Assembly (NCBI GenBank): GCA_903900335.1
Contig: CAIUMP010000041.1
Location: forward strand, 62,001-126,000
Direction: 5' to 3'
From: an uncultured Ignavibacteriota bacterium
GTDB taxonomy: Bacteria; Bacteroidota; Ignavibacteria; Palsa-1295
Length of the DNA: 64,000 nucleotides
Shown here: piece by piece, positions 15,147 to 28,003 of the stretch
Position numbering within the stretch: position 1 is the first letter of the stretch
Layout: each line of letters begins with the position of its first letter
Made by a program: the position numbers and the translations under genes
Notes under the pieces: generated by a model
The model's database searches: none
What the model was told of the DNA's origin: nothing
The model's input: only the letters and a program-made list of their open reading frames with translations

Positions 15147-17684
15147 GTGCTCCGGTTTTTCTTTAGTTGTTCGTTACTGATCCCGTTACTCTTATCAGGG
15201 TATTCGGCGCATGCACAGCGTCATGAGGTGGAGTCTACCGGGCAGGTCAGACAACAGGAGGATCACGCAGCGCAAGCGGATCAATGGTTTGAGAACTTCA
15301 CCAATCCGACGCATGATCCGGAAATAATCCGGCACAGGATCGATGGCTATCTACAGCTTCGCCGTTTATCGAATGCACCGGCAATGAAGGCATTGAGTAC
15401 TCCCGCCTGGGTTCAGGTTGGAATTTCGCAGGATAAGTGTGTTAGTGGTCGGGGACAGTGCATCGCCATTGCTCCAGTCGGTCCGTTGGGTACGATATAT
15501 TACGGACCACCGAGGAGTGGGCTTTGGAGGTCCACCGATCGGGGCGACAATTGGCTCCCTATTACGGATTCTTGGATGACCAACTGTGTCGGGGCAGTCG
15601 CGGTTGATCCGGCGCATCCGAAAGTGATTTACGGCGGTACGGGATGCACGAATGGTGGTTATGCAGGAGGAGCGAATTATCCTGGAGTTGGAGTATATAA
15701 ATCAACAGACGGAGGGGATAATTGGTACCTCATTCTGGATCACCCCGGTTTGATCTCGACCGGACTCATCGTTAACCCCTCGAATTCTCATCTGGTCTAC
15801 TTGGCAAGCGTAGAAGGCGTCTTTCTTTCATCTGATTCGGGAAACACTTGGAGCAATGTCTGCCCAATGTATTGCCGATCACTTGTGATGGATCCAGTCG
15901 ATCCATCGGTCCTGTATGCGGCTGGAGGCGGACAAATTCAGAAGTCGAACGATTCCGGTAAAACATGGAGGGCGCTCACAATTGCCGCCGGAACCGGGGC
16001 CGGGAATATGGCGCTTGCAATGACCCCCGCTAATCATCTGTATCTCTATCTGAGTTCAGCAACAGGAAACTCCATCTTATCGCGCTCTACCGATTCCGGC
16101 AATACCTGGACGATCATGTCATCGAGCGTGAATTACCTTGGGCAACAGGGCTCCTACGCGAACGCTGTGGCGGCAAATCCGCATAATGCGGACAACGTGA
16201 TCGCAGGCGGACTTGATATCTATTCCTTCACTGGCGGCGGAAGGAACGTGTTGACCAAAACGGACTGGACAACCGCAAGCAATAACGGCAATTTCAGCCA
16301 CGCGGATATTCATGGATTACTCTACATCGGAGATACGCTCTTCTCACTAACGGACGGGGGACTGTATCACAGCGAGAGCAATGGCACATCTTGGGAGCAG
16401 GGAATGAATACCAGTCTGAACACGATGCAGTTCGTTGGATCCGATGCGTTCCTTGTCAATGGCAAGCCAAAGATCTTCGTGGGAGGGGCGCAGGATAATG
16501 GCACGATGACGATTCCAAGCGGCGCCAGCTATTGGCATTTGGCCAGAGGCGGAGATGGCGGATTGGCCTACGTCTCCCAGCAGAATAGTAATATCATATA
16601 CGGGACGTACATCAATAACAATATTGCCAGAAGCTCGGACGGTGGTGCATCGTGGAAGCACGGACCATGCGGGGATGATAATTTGATCTGTAACTCGCAG
16701 ATCACTGGCGCTAATTTCTATATGCCGTATGATGTAAGCAGCGCGGATGACAATTGCGTCGCGATGTGCTGCGACAACGGTTTATTCCTTGTGATTGACG
16801 GATTTGCGAACATACCTGATGATATCATCGGCGTGGCATCCGCAAATGCGTCGATTTCCACTAATAGAATTGCTGGTGTACCGGTTTGTGTGGCATTTGA
16901 TGAACAAGATCCGAACACTCTTTATGTTGGGACCAGCAGCAATACACTCTACTACACACAGGACCAGGGGCAGGACTGGTTCAAAACAAAGACTGCTCTC
17001 GGAGGGACACCCACCGCGATCGCGGCTAATCCAGTGCACACGGAGCGTGTATACATGACGGTTGCAGGTTCAAAGCATTTTCTGCTCTCGACCGACAATG
17101 GCAACACATGGAATAATCCGGACACCAATCTTCCAAACCTGAACTACGTGGCCGTTGCGGCATCCGCCGATCTTATTTTTGTCGGAAACGAGTTTGGTGT
17201 GTTATACTCTTCCGACGCAGGAGTTACATGGTACCCGTTAGATATCGGCATGCCGACGACTCAGATCATGAAGCTGAAGGTTCGGGGGAATTACCTCTTG
17301 GCGACCACGTATGGTCGGGGGATGTACTATATTGACATCAGTCAGATCAGTGGCAATACCAATCTGGTAAGCGGGAATTCGCTCCCGCCAGCAGTTTTGA
17401 TCAGTGGGCTTTATCCAAATCCCGTTGGCATGGTGAGTGCAGGATCGGGCACCGAATCGTCTGGTTTCCGTACGAACATCCGCTTTTCCGTTAATGGTGA
17501 TTCACGCACAACTATCGGCATTTACGATGTTCTTGGACACGAGGAACGTCAGGTATTCAATGGTTCGCTGATGGCTGGAGATCACGAATTCTCGATAGAG
17601 CTTTCGGGCATCCCAGGGGGTCAGCACTATGTGATGGTAACCTCCGGCGGTACTTCGGTCACGAGGCCGTTGACAATACAGTAA
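15147..17684 (+). CDS. Large T9SS-exported BNR/VPS10-like beta-propeller protein (copy 2 of 3)
   Basis: About 845 residues, clearly paralogous to its neighbours along the whole length: pro-segment EDHAAQADQWFENFTNP, BNR motifs (STDRGDNW, STDGGDNW, SSDSGNTW, STDSGNTW, SSDGGASW, STDNGNTW, SSDAGVTW), HADIH, GAQDNGT, RGGDGG, and the T9SS tail (LYPNPVG...IGIYDVLGHEE). I chose the GTG at 15147, which begins an ideal signal peptide (MLRFFFSCSLLIPLLLSG, cleavage at AHAQ). An upstream TTG at 15051 would add 32 unusual residues. It has more Cys in mid-protein than copy 1 (CVAMCCDNG), suggesting divergence in disulfide or metal chemistry. Confidence 0.8.
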   Translation: MLRFFFSCSLLIPLLLSGYSAHAQRHEVESTGQVRQQEDHAAQADQWFENFTNPTHDPEIIRHRIDGYLQLRRLSNAPAMKALSTPAWVQVGISQDKCVSGRGQCIAIAPVGPLGTIYYGPPRSGLWRSTDRGDNWLPITDSWMTNCVGAVAVDPAHPKVIYGGTGCTNGGYAGGANYPGVGVYKSTDGGDNWYLILDHPGLISTGLIVNPSNSHLVYLASVEGVFLSSDSGNTWSNVCPMYCRSLVMDPVDPSVLYAAGGGQIQKSNDSGKTWRALTIAAGTGAGNMALAMTPANHLYLYLSSATGNSILSRSTDSGNTWTIMSSSVNYLGQQGSYANAVAANPHNADNVIAGGLDIYSFTGGGRNVLTKTDWTTASNNGNFSHADIHGLLYIGDTLFSLTDGGLYHSESNGTSWEQGMNTSLNTMQFVGSDAFLVNGKPKIFVGGAQDNGTMTIPSGASYWHLARGGDGGLAYVSQQNSNIIYGTYINNNIARSSDGGASWKHGPCGDDNLICNSQITGANFYMPYDVSSADDNCVAMCCDNGLFLVIDGFANIPDDIIGVASANASISTNRIAGVPVCVAFDEQDPNTLYVGTSSNTLYYTQDQGQDWFKTKTALGGTPTAIAANPVHTERVYMTVAGSKHFLLSTDNGNTWNNPDTNLPNLNYVAVAASADLIFVGNEFGVLYSSDAGVTWYPLDIGMPTTQIMKLKVRGNYLLATTYGRGMYYIDISQISGNTNLVSGNSLPPAVLISGLYPNPVGMVSAGSGTESSGFRTNIRFSVNGDSRTTIGIYDVLGHEERQVFNGSLMAGDHEFSIELSGIPGGQHYVMVTSGGTSVTRPLTIQ

Positions 17685-17768
17685 TGTTCATTTGATGTTA
17701 GGATAGACGTGGAAGCTTGCTGTTTTCCGCGCACGGTTTGGTTTATGAAAATACGACAGGATAAAACA

Positions 17769-20363
17769 ATGTTAGTCAACCGCTTTCAGATGCGTTCATC
17801 GCTACTGATCCTTCTTGGCGGCGCCATAATCCTCGGCACATTCGGTGTGGGGAAGGCCGTGGCTCAGAAGGAGGACGACGAGTCTATCTCCGGCGGAGAA
17901 TCGCATGTGGAGCACGCGGCGGAAGCTGCCGCATGGTATTACGATTTTATCAATCCGCTTCATGACACAGCTCTGCTGGCTAAGCGTCAGCAAGGTTTGC
18001 AAGAATTTCGGCAGATGTCCGGGACGCCTGCGATGAAGGCGGCTTCGACTTCGGCCTGGATACCGGTTGGTACTTCGCAAGGTATCAGCGGTGTCGGACA
18101 GGTAAGTGGGAGAGCCACGTGTCTCTCCATCGCCTCGAATGGTGACATGTACTATGGCGTCACACAAGGTGGTCTGTGGAAGTCCGTAGATAAGGGCGTC
18201 AATTGGGTCTCGCTCAGCAATGACTGGGCAACGTTAGCGGTTGGCGGTGTTGCAGTGGATCCGAAAAATTCACAAGTGGTCTATGCGGGCACAGGTGAGT
18301 CTCAAGCCGCGCTCGGTGATCCGGGCAATGTCTATGCTGTCGTCGGGCCAGCTGCAGGAGTTGGTGTACTAAAGTCGACGGATGGCGGCAAGAATTGGAG
18401 CGTGGCGTTTGCAAAGCAAGGTCTCGTTACGAACCAAATGCTGGTCAATCCCGCAAATTCCAACTTCGTCTATTTAGCTTGCACGAACGGCATCTTTACC
18501 TCGACTGATGCTGGGGCGACATGGAAGCAAACCGCCGTACTTGCTGGTACGGCAAGCGTGGTAATAGACCCGGTTGATCCATCGGTACTTTATGCTGCCG
18601 GACCGAATAGCATTCGCAAATCGAATGACACCGGCAAGACTTTTCGAACACTCACCGGACATGACAACGGTTCGACGATTACTCTCGCGATGAGCCCGGC
18701 AGATCACTTGAAGATCTATGCCAGTCTTAACTATGGATCGCAATCAACCGGCGGTTCTAGAATTATTGTCTCTACCGATTCGGGTAATACCTGGAGCGTT
18801 GCCTTCTACGCACCTCGTGGCCAGGCCGTTGATTACCTGATCACCCAGGGTGGTTATGCGAATGCGATCGCTGTCAGCCCAAGTGATGCGAACATCGTGG
18901 TGGTGGGTGGGTTGAATGTCTATAAATCTCCGGATGGCGGCACCACTTGGAGCGATAGTTCGAATTCGAATGCCGGCTCTTCAAGTTCAAGATATTGTCA
19001 TGCAGACGTGCACCAACTCGTCTACTTCGGCACAACACTGTATGCCTTGACGGATGGTGGGCTCTATCATAGCGAGACTGATGGTGCACGTTGGGGACAT
19101 GACCTCAACAAAAATTTGGGAACATTCGAATTCGCCGGAGGCGACATGTATTCCGATGCCTCGGGCAACCCTTCCTATTTTGTAGCAGGGGCGCAGGATA
19201 ACGGATTGAACAAGATTCTCAGCAACCAAAGTGTGTGGGACATGATTCACGGCGGCGACGGCGGCAGGATGTTCATCGGACAGGACGATGGCAAGACAGT
19301 TTACGGTACCTACGTTGGGGCCTATCTATATCAATCCACGGACGCTGGCGTTTCATGGGCTAACAATGGCTACAACATCCTTCAGGGCACAGCTCTCTCC
19401 ACTGAGAGTGCTCCGTTCTACATGGAGTATGACGTTGCTCCTTCGAACTCACTCAATGTGGCAATGGTGGGATACTCGAATCTCTACTTGACGACAGATG
19501 GCTTTGCCAGTGGAATAACCGCGGTTGCCGGCCCACGGAGCGCTAACAAGATAACGGGCGCACCGCAGTCCGTGCAATTTGCGACATCCGACCCTGCATA
19601 CATGTATCTTGGAACTCGCAGTAGCCGCGTATATTTCAGTCAGGACGAGGGAAGCACATGGACAGTTAGCACGTTCAAAGGGGGCATTCCTTCCTGCTTT
19701 GCAACCGATCCCGAGGATCCAACCCTTGTGTATATGACAACCAAGACCCTGAACGGTGGTTTTGGCGGGAGCTTCTTCTTCTCGACCAATGGTGGGCTGG
19801 ACTGGACTGCGCCGACGAATTACAATTTGCCAAAGACCATGAACGACTACGCGGTAGCGGCTTCAAAGGATAAGATCTTTGTCGGCAACGACTATGGTGT
19901 TCTCGTCTCTACGGATGCCGGTAAAAACTGGACTTCTACCGCAGCACTTGGATTCCCGCAGTGTCAGGTGATGTCACTTCACGTTCGCGGGCACTACCTC
20001 GTCGCGACGACCTACGGTCGAGGAATGTATTACATCGACATTAATGGCGTCACTGGCGGTGCAGGTGTATCAAACGGTTCTGCAAGTGCTACTGTGAATT
20101 GCTCAATCGAGGCAGTTTATCCGAACCCCGTGTCATCGGTCACTGCCACATCGTCGATCAACTACTCCGTTGCGAATGATTCGCATGCGACACTTAGTGT
20201 ATATGATCTTCTTGGAAGGGAAGAGCGTGTTCTATTAAATGAGTGGGTGTCCAAGGGTGAGCATCAGGCGGTTGCAAATCTTTCGGGATTGCCCATTGGC
20301 GAGCATTACATGGTTCTCAATTCTGGTGGCACGTCAGTGACGAAGCCGATCACGATTCAATAG
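17769..20363 (+). CDS. Large T9SS-exported BNR/VPS10-like beta-propeller protein (copy 3 of 3)
   Basis: An 864-residue paralogue with signal peptide (cleavage near AVAQ), pro-segment VEHAAEAAAWYYDFINP, BNR motifs (SVDKGVNW, STDGGKNW, STDAGATW, STDSGNTW, SPDGGTTW, STDAGVSW, STDAGKNW), the shared landmarks HADVH, AGAQDNG and HGGDGG, and a T9SS tail (VYPNPVSS...LSVYDLLGREE). The ATG at 17769 has AGGA eight bases upstream. In-frame starts at 17709 (GTG) and 17745 (ATG) are less likely because they precede the signal peptide by 8-20 residues. A terminator follows the stop by about 25 bp, so copies 1-3 may form one transcription unit. Confidence 0.85.
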   Translation: MLVNRFQMRSSLLILLGGAIILGTFGVGKAVAQKEDDESISGGESHVEHAAEAAAWYYDFINPLHDTALLAKRQQGLQEFRQMSGTPAMKAASTSAWIPVGTSQGISGVGQVSGRATCLSIASNGDMYYGVTQGGLWKSVDKGVNWVSLSNDWATLAVGGVAVDPKNSQVVYAGTGESQAALGDPGNVYAVVGPAAGVGVLKSTDGGKNWSVAFAKQGLVTNQMLVNPANSNFVYLACTNGIFTSTDAGATWKQTAVLAGTASVVIDPVDPSVLYAAGPNSIRKSNDTGKTFRTLTGHDNGSTITLAMSPADHLKIYASLNYGSQSTGGSRIIVSTDSGNTWSVAFYAPRGQAVDYLITQGGYANAIAVSPSDANIVVVGGLNVYKSPDGGTTWSDSSNSNAGSSSSRYCHADVHQLVYFGTTLYALTDGGLYHSETDGARWGHDLNKNLGTFEFAGGDMYSDASGNPSYFVAGAQDNGLNKILSNQSVWDMIHGGDGGRMFIGQDDGKTVYGTYVGAYLYQSTDAGVSWANNGYNILQGTALSTESAPFYMEYDVAPSNSLNVAMVGYSNLYLTTDGFASGITAVAGPRSANKITGAPQSVQFATSDPAYMYLGTRSSRVYFSQDEGSTWTVSTFKGGIPSCFATDPEDPTLVYMTTKTLNGGFGGSFFFSTNGGLDWTAPTNYNLPKTMNDYAVAASKDKIFVGNDYGVLVSTDAGKNWTSTAALGFPQCQVMSLHVRGHYLVATTYGRGMYYIDINGVTGGAGVSNGSASATVNCSIEAVYPNPVSSVTATSSINYSVANDSHATLSVYDLLGREERVLLNEWVSKGEHQAVANLSGLPIGEHYMVLNSGGTSVTKPITIQ

Positions 20364-20388
20364 GTCGCTACAATAGATTTGAAGAGAT

Positions 20389-20427
20389 AAGGCCGGACTT
20401 TTCCGGCCTTCCTGTTGGTTCTTTTTT
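20389..20427 (+). terminator. Rho-independent terminator closing the propeller gene series
   Basis: AAGGCCGGA (20389-20397) pairs with TCCGGCCTT (20402-20410) across a 4-nt loop, with a run of six T at about 20422-20427. It lies 26 bp after the stop of propeller copy 3. Confidence 0.75.
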
Positions 20428-20444
20428 CTTCAAACCAGTCTGCC

Positions 20445-21011
20445 TTGAGTAAACTCGCTCAATCAAAGCCCGATCTCGGACAAGAGTTAGAAATTCTCGC
20501 TCTTGCCGAGAAGGACACGCTCGCAATAACCCGAAGATTATCGGCAATAACAAAGCTCGCAAGCACGCGTCCGCAGGAGCTGCTGCCGTATGTGGAGGAC
20601 GTTGCGAAGTTGTTGGACTCCGCCTCCGCTGTTGCGAGAACGGGTTCGCTCGAAACACTTGCGTTGCTCTCCCGCGCATCTCCGTGTACCATGGCCTTCC
20701 TGCTTCCGAAACTGCACACCCTGTTGATGGAAGACCCGCAATCCGCCGTCGCGGACCGCGCTATCGAGATTCTATCAAACTACGCGAAGACAAGCAAGCG
20801 CGCTGCGGAAAAGGTCATCCCAATATTTGCTTCAACGATAGACCGCTACGGCGTCCGCAGCGCCAAGCGTGCGCTGGAGGCCCTTGGTTCGCTTGTGGTG
20901 CAAATTCCGGAGCTTGGTAAAGCGACATTGCGCATTGCACAGAAGTGTGAGAAGAGTCTCTCCAGCACAGTCCGAGATGCAGCCGCAAAACTGCGCGCCG
21001 CGCTGCCGTAG
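20445..21011 (+). CDS. All-helical HEAT-like repeat protein of unknown function
   Basis: About 188 residues, almost entirely predicted helix with a repeating roughly 40-residue pattern (ITRRLSAITKLASTRPQELLPYVEDVAKLL; SAVARTGSLETLALLSRASP; KVIPIFASTIDRYGVRSAKRALEALGSLV). This resembles HEAT/armadillo repeats. No signal peptide, so it is probably cytoplasmic and binds a partner. There is no ATG at the 5' end. A TTG at 20445 is the most plausible start; the frame is open back to 20415, but that part overlaps the terminator. No clear operon partner. Confidence 0.6.
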   Translation: MSKLAQSKPDLGQELEILALAEKDTLAITRRLSAITKLASTRPQELLPYVEDVAKLLDSASAVARTGSLETLALLSRASPCTMAFLLPKLHTLLMEDPQSAVADRAIEILSNYAKTSKRAAEKVIPIFASTIDRYGVRSAKRALEALGSLVVQIPELGKATLRIAQKCEKSLSSTVRDAAAKLRAALP

Positions 21012-21039
21012 GGACGTGTTGCGCACATTCACCCCCATA

Positions 21040-21297
21040 TTACTTCGCACTCATCTTATCCAGAAACCGATCCAGAGCCTTACGGGCGAAGGACTCGATC
21101 TCGATCACGGTGTGCTCTGATCCCTTCGCAAGCACGAACCGCGTTCGGTCCCCAATGGTGAAGTCGGAGGACAGCCCCAGCGCCTGCTGCAATTGTTCCT
21201 CGAGGTGGTCGCGCCAGAGCCGTAGGTCGGCATCCTTGACTTTTCCCTTTGTCGTCGGCTTAAGCCAGTCCGTCCCGATAATGCCGGTCAATTCCAT
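21040..21297 (-). CDS. Small soluble protein of unknown function
   Basis: An 85-residue acidic/basic mixed protein starting at ATG 21297, with no signal peptide or membrane segment. It contains an amphipathic helix (DLRLWRDHLEEQLQQALG) followed by a beta-like stretch (TRFVLAKGSEHTVIEIE). I do not recognise the family. It is convergent with the helical-repeat gene (28 bp between the stops) and divergent from the TonB receptor. Confidence 0.5.
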   Translation of the reverse strand: MELTGIIGTDWLKPTTKGKVKDADLRLWRDHLEEQLQQALGLSSDFTIGDRTRFVLAKGSEHTVIEIESFARKALDRFLDKMSAK

Positions 21298-21321
21298 TCT
21301 AGCTGTTCTTTGTGCAAATCG

Positions 21322-21351
21322 TTTGGAGTCCCCAAAAAATTAGTATTTTTG
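21322..21351 (+). promoter_or_regulatory. Bacteroidota-type promoter (-33 TTTG / -7 TATTTTTG)
   Basis: TTTG (21322-21325), 18 bases, then TATTTTTG (21344-21351). This fits the TTTG-N17-23-TAnnTTTG promoter of the Bacteroidota primary sigma factor. It points toward the TonB receptor gene and would give a leader of about 240 nt. Confidence 0.6.
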
Positions 21352-21600
21352 TCTTGAGCGATTTGACACCCGCCCTTGGGGTTTTGAAATTGCTCAGAAT
21401 TTGGCCTCTTGGGGCCTAATTCATCCCCGGATTGAACTGATGACACTTCGCGCTTTATGTCGGCGGATTGATTTTACATTTCTGTGACAATCCTTTGACC
21501 TGTTCCACGTAATTTTGTGGCGTGTCGCGGATGTACCCTGGCCTCCCGTGATGTGGGGGAGTTAAGAGCATTCGGGTATTAATTAATTCCTATCAATACT
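21352..21600 (+). other. Long untranslated leader of the TonB receptor gene
   Basis: About 250 bases with no gene. It contains small inverted repeats (for example GGCC-TCTTGG-GGCC near 21413) and a second -7-like box, TAATTTTG (21510-21517), without a properly spaced -33 element. I looked for the conserved boxes of cobalamin, TPP and FMN riboswitches and did not find them. Confidence 0.4.
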
Positions 21601-24564
21601 ATGGTAGTTCTCAAGAATCATCGTTTTCTTCGCGTCTTAGCACTCTTCCTTCTCAGTATCACGATTGTTTCGGTTCCCGCAAGGAAGAGCTCTGCTCAGT
21701 CCTCTGGCGGGGCTATTTCCGGGCAATGCGTGGATGTTACCAGTGGTGCACCGCTTTCCGGAGTCTCTGTCCACGCGGCACTTGAAACTGATACCACGAG
21801 TGGCAAGCATACCTTCACGAACGCTCAGGGCAAATACCGTATCAAGGACTTGCGCGCCGGCAAATACAAGGTGACATTCTCGCTCCTCGGGTATCGAGGG
21901 TCGGCCTCCTCGATTGACGTGGCTGCTCAGCCGACTACATTGGATATGCCGCTTGCAGAGGAGGCGCTGCACTCCGAGGAGGTTATTATATCGGCTTCCC
22001 GTCACGAGGAGAAGGCCACATCGGCCCCGGCGTCCGTGTCTGTGATCCCCACGAGTGAGTTGCGGGAGCATGTCAGTGCGACACCAACGGAAATACTCGG
22101 CTCGGTCCCCGGAATGGATCTGAGCCACGAAGGCATGGCGATGTCCACCTATGCAAGCCGCAGCATGCATAGCGTGTTCGGGAGCGACATCCTTACCATG
22201 AACGACTACCACTCTATGGAAGTACCCTCCATCGGCGGATTCTACGGCATACTTATGCCACAGATGAACGAGGATATCGACCACATCGAAGTTGTACGTG
22301 GCCCCGGCTCCGCTTTGTACGGCCCAGAAGCTGCGACTGGGGTTGTTCACTTCATTTCCAAATCACCGTTCACATCGCAGGGTACGAGCATTTCGCTTGC
22401 AGGAGGTGCCCGTGGGTCGGTGACAGAACCAACCTACTCGGGTTTTGGCAAAGGTCCGGCGAGTGGCGGGGACTACGCAAGCGGCAGCTACTTTGATGGC
22501 GGGTTCCGTCACGCACAGGCAATCGGTGATCGGTTTGCGTTCAAGATCAGCGGACATTATTTGAAGGCCGACGATTGGCACATGGCCGCCGATACGAGCG
22601 AGGCAAAGGCGTATGACACTGCGCAAGCGATTCTTGCAACCCCAAACCGAAAAGCACTCTACACTTCGTCTCAGCAAGACAGTCTGGCGAGGATCGGCAA
22701 TCGCAATTACGGCCTTGAGGTTTACTCTTTCGAGGCGCGGGCAGATGCCATCCTTTCCGATGATGCGACACTCAATCTGACTGGCGGTCTCACGAAGATC
22801 GTCAATGACATCGCGATGACGGAGGACTTCGGAAGTGCTCAGATCAAAAATTGGTCGTATGATTTCGTTCAAGCGCGATTGAATTACAAGGACTTGTTCT
22901 TCCAGGTGGCCCTGAACGGGAATGACACGAAGGATTCCTATTTCCTTCCAACCGGCGGACCGATCGTTAACCGCTCGACGACAACCGTCGTCCAAATTCA
23001 GCACCAGTGGTCACCGATGACGAACGAGAAGCTTACGTATGGCGCGGATTATCAGTCTATCCATCCGATCTCGGATGCGACGATCTGGGGCCCGGACGAC
23101 GGACACAATAACGTCTCGATCATCGGCGGATACTTGCAATCGCAGACAACGCTTATGGATGATGCGCTCGAACTCGTCCTTGCCGGTAGAGTGGACAAGC
23201 ATAGCTACCTTTCGAGTGCGATCTTTTCGCCGCGCGCGGCCGCCGTGTACCATATCAACGATCAGCACCTCGTCCGTGCGATGTACAATGAGACATATCT
23301 CTTCCCATCGGAGAATGACATTTTTGGCGACATTCTCTTTGCCAATGACGCATTCGGATTCGCAGGAAAAGGTCTGCCGTTTGTGGGGCCGAACATACGG
23401 TATGTTACGCCCTACGTTTCCGGTATGACTTTTCAACATAGCTCTACCGATCCCACAAGCTATGATATGAATACTACACTGAATCTGGATCCTCGCATTC
23501 CAGGGACACTGCCTGCCAGTCAGGCGCTCAACGTCTTGTGGCCGGTGCTCATGCAAGTTGCTGGCGGCGATCCGCGATTGGCGCAGCTTAAGCCTTTCCT
23601 TTCGCTTATCCCGGCCCCGACTTCGCAGCAGGTACCAACATTCATGGCCTACCTGAATCTTCATCCAAATGCTAGCAATCCAGGACAATTTGTGCCGGTT
23701 ACAAATGGCCAACCTCTCGATATCGCACCAGTTAAAGCACAACATGCTACAAGTTTGGAACTGGATTACCAGGGTTCGATCGCATCGAATTTCCAATTTG
23801 AGATCGACGCCTACCAAACCCACTATGATGCCATCCGCGCCAGCACCGTCGCGCTGACGCCGAACGTCTTTGCAAGCACGCCGCAACTGCAAGCCTATCT
23901 TGACACCACGTTGCTGCACGGGCTTGAGTCAACCGGAATGCGAGCGGACTCTGCGTCTCTCAATGCGTTCCTGGCGTCGAACGCTATTGCTGGCAATCTT
24001 GGCCAGTTGCCGCTTGGCGTTGTGCAGCCCGCTGGTTCACAGTACGCGGTTACGAACCAACACATTGACGATGTACTCATCGGTACTCGAACATATCTTG
24101 AGAGCAAAGTGGAGTTCTATGGAGTAGATGCGTCGTTTGAAGAGAAGGCGAGCGACGATTGGTCATTCAACGGATCATTTTCAATGTTAACCAAGAATTA
24201 TTGGTATGCCGGTGAATTGAATGCTGCCGATTCAGGGTCTCAAAATCCATTCGCTCTTAATATGCCCAAATATCGCGGCTCAATAGGTGCTCGGTACTCT
24301 GGACTGACCAAGGGATTAAGCCTTGAACTTCGCGACCGCTGGAGCGATGCATTCAAGATGGTGGACAACTATTGGGTTGGAGATGTTGGCGCCAGGCATG
24401 TGCTTGACCTGACGGTGAACTACCGCATGGAGTCATGGAATAATCTCATGTGGACGCTTTCCGTGACAAATGTTCTCAACAACCTGCATCAGGAGCTTAT
24501 TGGAGCGCCGCAGATCGGTCGGTTGACGGTTCTGCGTGCATCGTACACGCTTCCGTCATTTTAG
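21601..24564 (+). CDS. TonB-dependent outer-membrane receptor with carboxypeptidase-regulatory N-domain
   Basis: A 987-residue receptor. The signal peptide ends near KSSAQ. Residues about 38-115 form a CarboxypepD_reg-like domain (ISGQCVDVTSGAPLSGVSV...GKYKVTFSLLGY), typical of Bacteroidota receptors. The plug domain follows (EEVIISASRHEEKATSAPASV...VVRGPGSALYGPEAATGVV). The rest is a 22-strand-type barrel ending in the expected terminal aromatic (SYTLPSF). It imports a ligand across the outer membrane using TonB/ExbBD energy. The ligand is unknown: there is no SusD partner or siderophore gene nearby. A strong terminator follows. Confidence 0.9.
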   Translation: MVVLKNHRFLRVLALFLLSITIVSVPARKSSAQSSGGAISGQCVDVTSGAPLSGVSVHAALETDTTSGKHTFTNAQGKYRIKDLRAGKYKVTFSLLGYRGSASSIDVAAQPTTLDMPLAEEALHSEEVIISASRHEEKATSAPASVSVIPTSELREHVSATPTEILGSVPGMDLSHEGMAMSTYASRSMHSVFGSDILTMNDYHSMEVPSIGGFYGILMPQMNEDIDHIEVVRGPGSALYGPEAATGVVHFISKSPFTSQGTSISLAGGARGSVTEPTYSGFGKGPASGGDYASGSYFDGGFRHAQAIGDRFAFKISGHYLKADDWHMAADTSEAKAYDTAQAILATPNRKALYTSSQQDSLARIGNRNYGLEVYSFEARADAILSDDATLNLTGGLTKIVNDIAMTEDFGSAQIKNWSYDFVQARLNYKDLFFQVALNGNDTKDSYFLPTGGPIVNRSTTTVVQIQHQWSPMTNEKLTYGADYQSIHPISDATIWGPDDGHNNVSIIGGYLQSQTTLMDDALELVLAGRVDKHSYLSSAIFSPRAAAVYHINDQHLVRAMYNETYLFPSENDIFGDILFANDAFGFAGKGLPFVGPNIRYVTPYVSGMTFQHSSTDPTSYDMNTTLNLDPRIPGTLPASQALNVLWPVLMQVAGGDPRLAQLKPFLSLIPAPTSQQVPTFMAYLNLHPNASNPGQFVPVTNGQPLDIAPVKAQHATSLELDYQGSIASNFQFEIDAYQTHYDAIRASTVALTPNVFASTPQLQAYLDTTLLHGLESTGMRADSASLNAFLASNAIAGNLGQLPLGVVQPAGSQYAVTNQHIDDVLIGTRTYLESKVEFYGVDASFEEKASDDWSFNGSFSMLTKNYWYAGELNAADSGSQNPFALNMPKYRGSIGARYSGLTKGLSLELRDRWSDAFKMVDNYWVGDVGARHVLDLTVNYRMESWNNLMWTLSVTNVLNNLHQELIGAPQIGRLTVLRASYTLPSF

Positions 24565-24585
24565 GTAGCAGTTTTGGTCGTCCGG

Positions 24586-24622
24586 GCGGGGTAGGCATCG
24601 CGTGCCTGCCCCGCTTTTTTTT
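24586..24622 (+). terminator. Strong rho-independent terminator after the TonB receptor gene
   Basis: GCGGGGTAGGCA (24586-24597) pairs with TGCCTGCCCCGC (24603-24614) with one G-T wobble and a 5-nt loop, followed by eight T (24615-24622). Confidence 0.9.
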
Positions 24623-24712
24623 CTTGTGACCGTTCGGGAGGCCAAATTCGGGCACAGCAGAAGGGCGGTTGGTGTTTACGGCCCGAATCGGAAGAACGCT
24701 CATCCCCTAAGA

Positions 24713-27999
<3,287 letters not shown>

Positions 28000-28003
<4 letters not shown>

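Noticed and set aside
21510-21517. Second -7-like box TAATTTTG before the TonB receptor
   Set aside because: The nearest TTTG is only 12 bases upstream, too close for a -33 element.
21352-21600. Cobalamin, TPP or FMN riboswitch in the TonB receptor leader
   Set aside because: None of the conserved boxes could be found by eye.
23011-23919. Minus-strand open frame of about 300 codons
   Set aside because: Antisense to the TonB receptor barrel; sequence rich in Arg/Cys/His with no family features.
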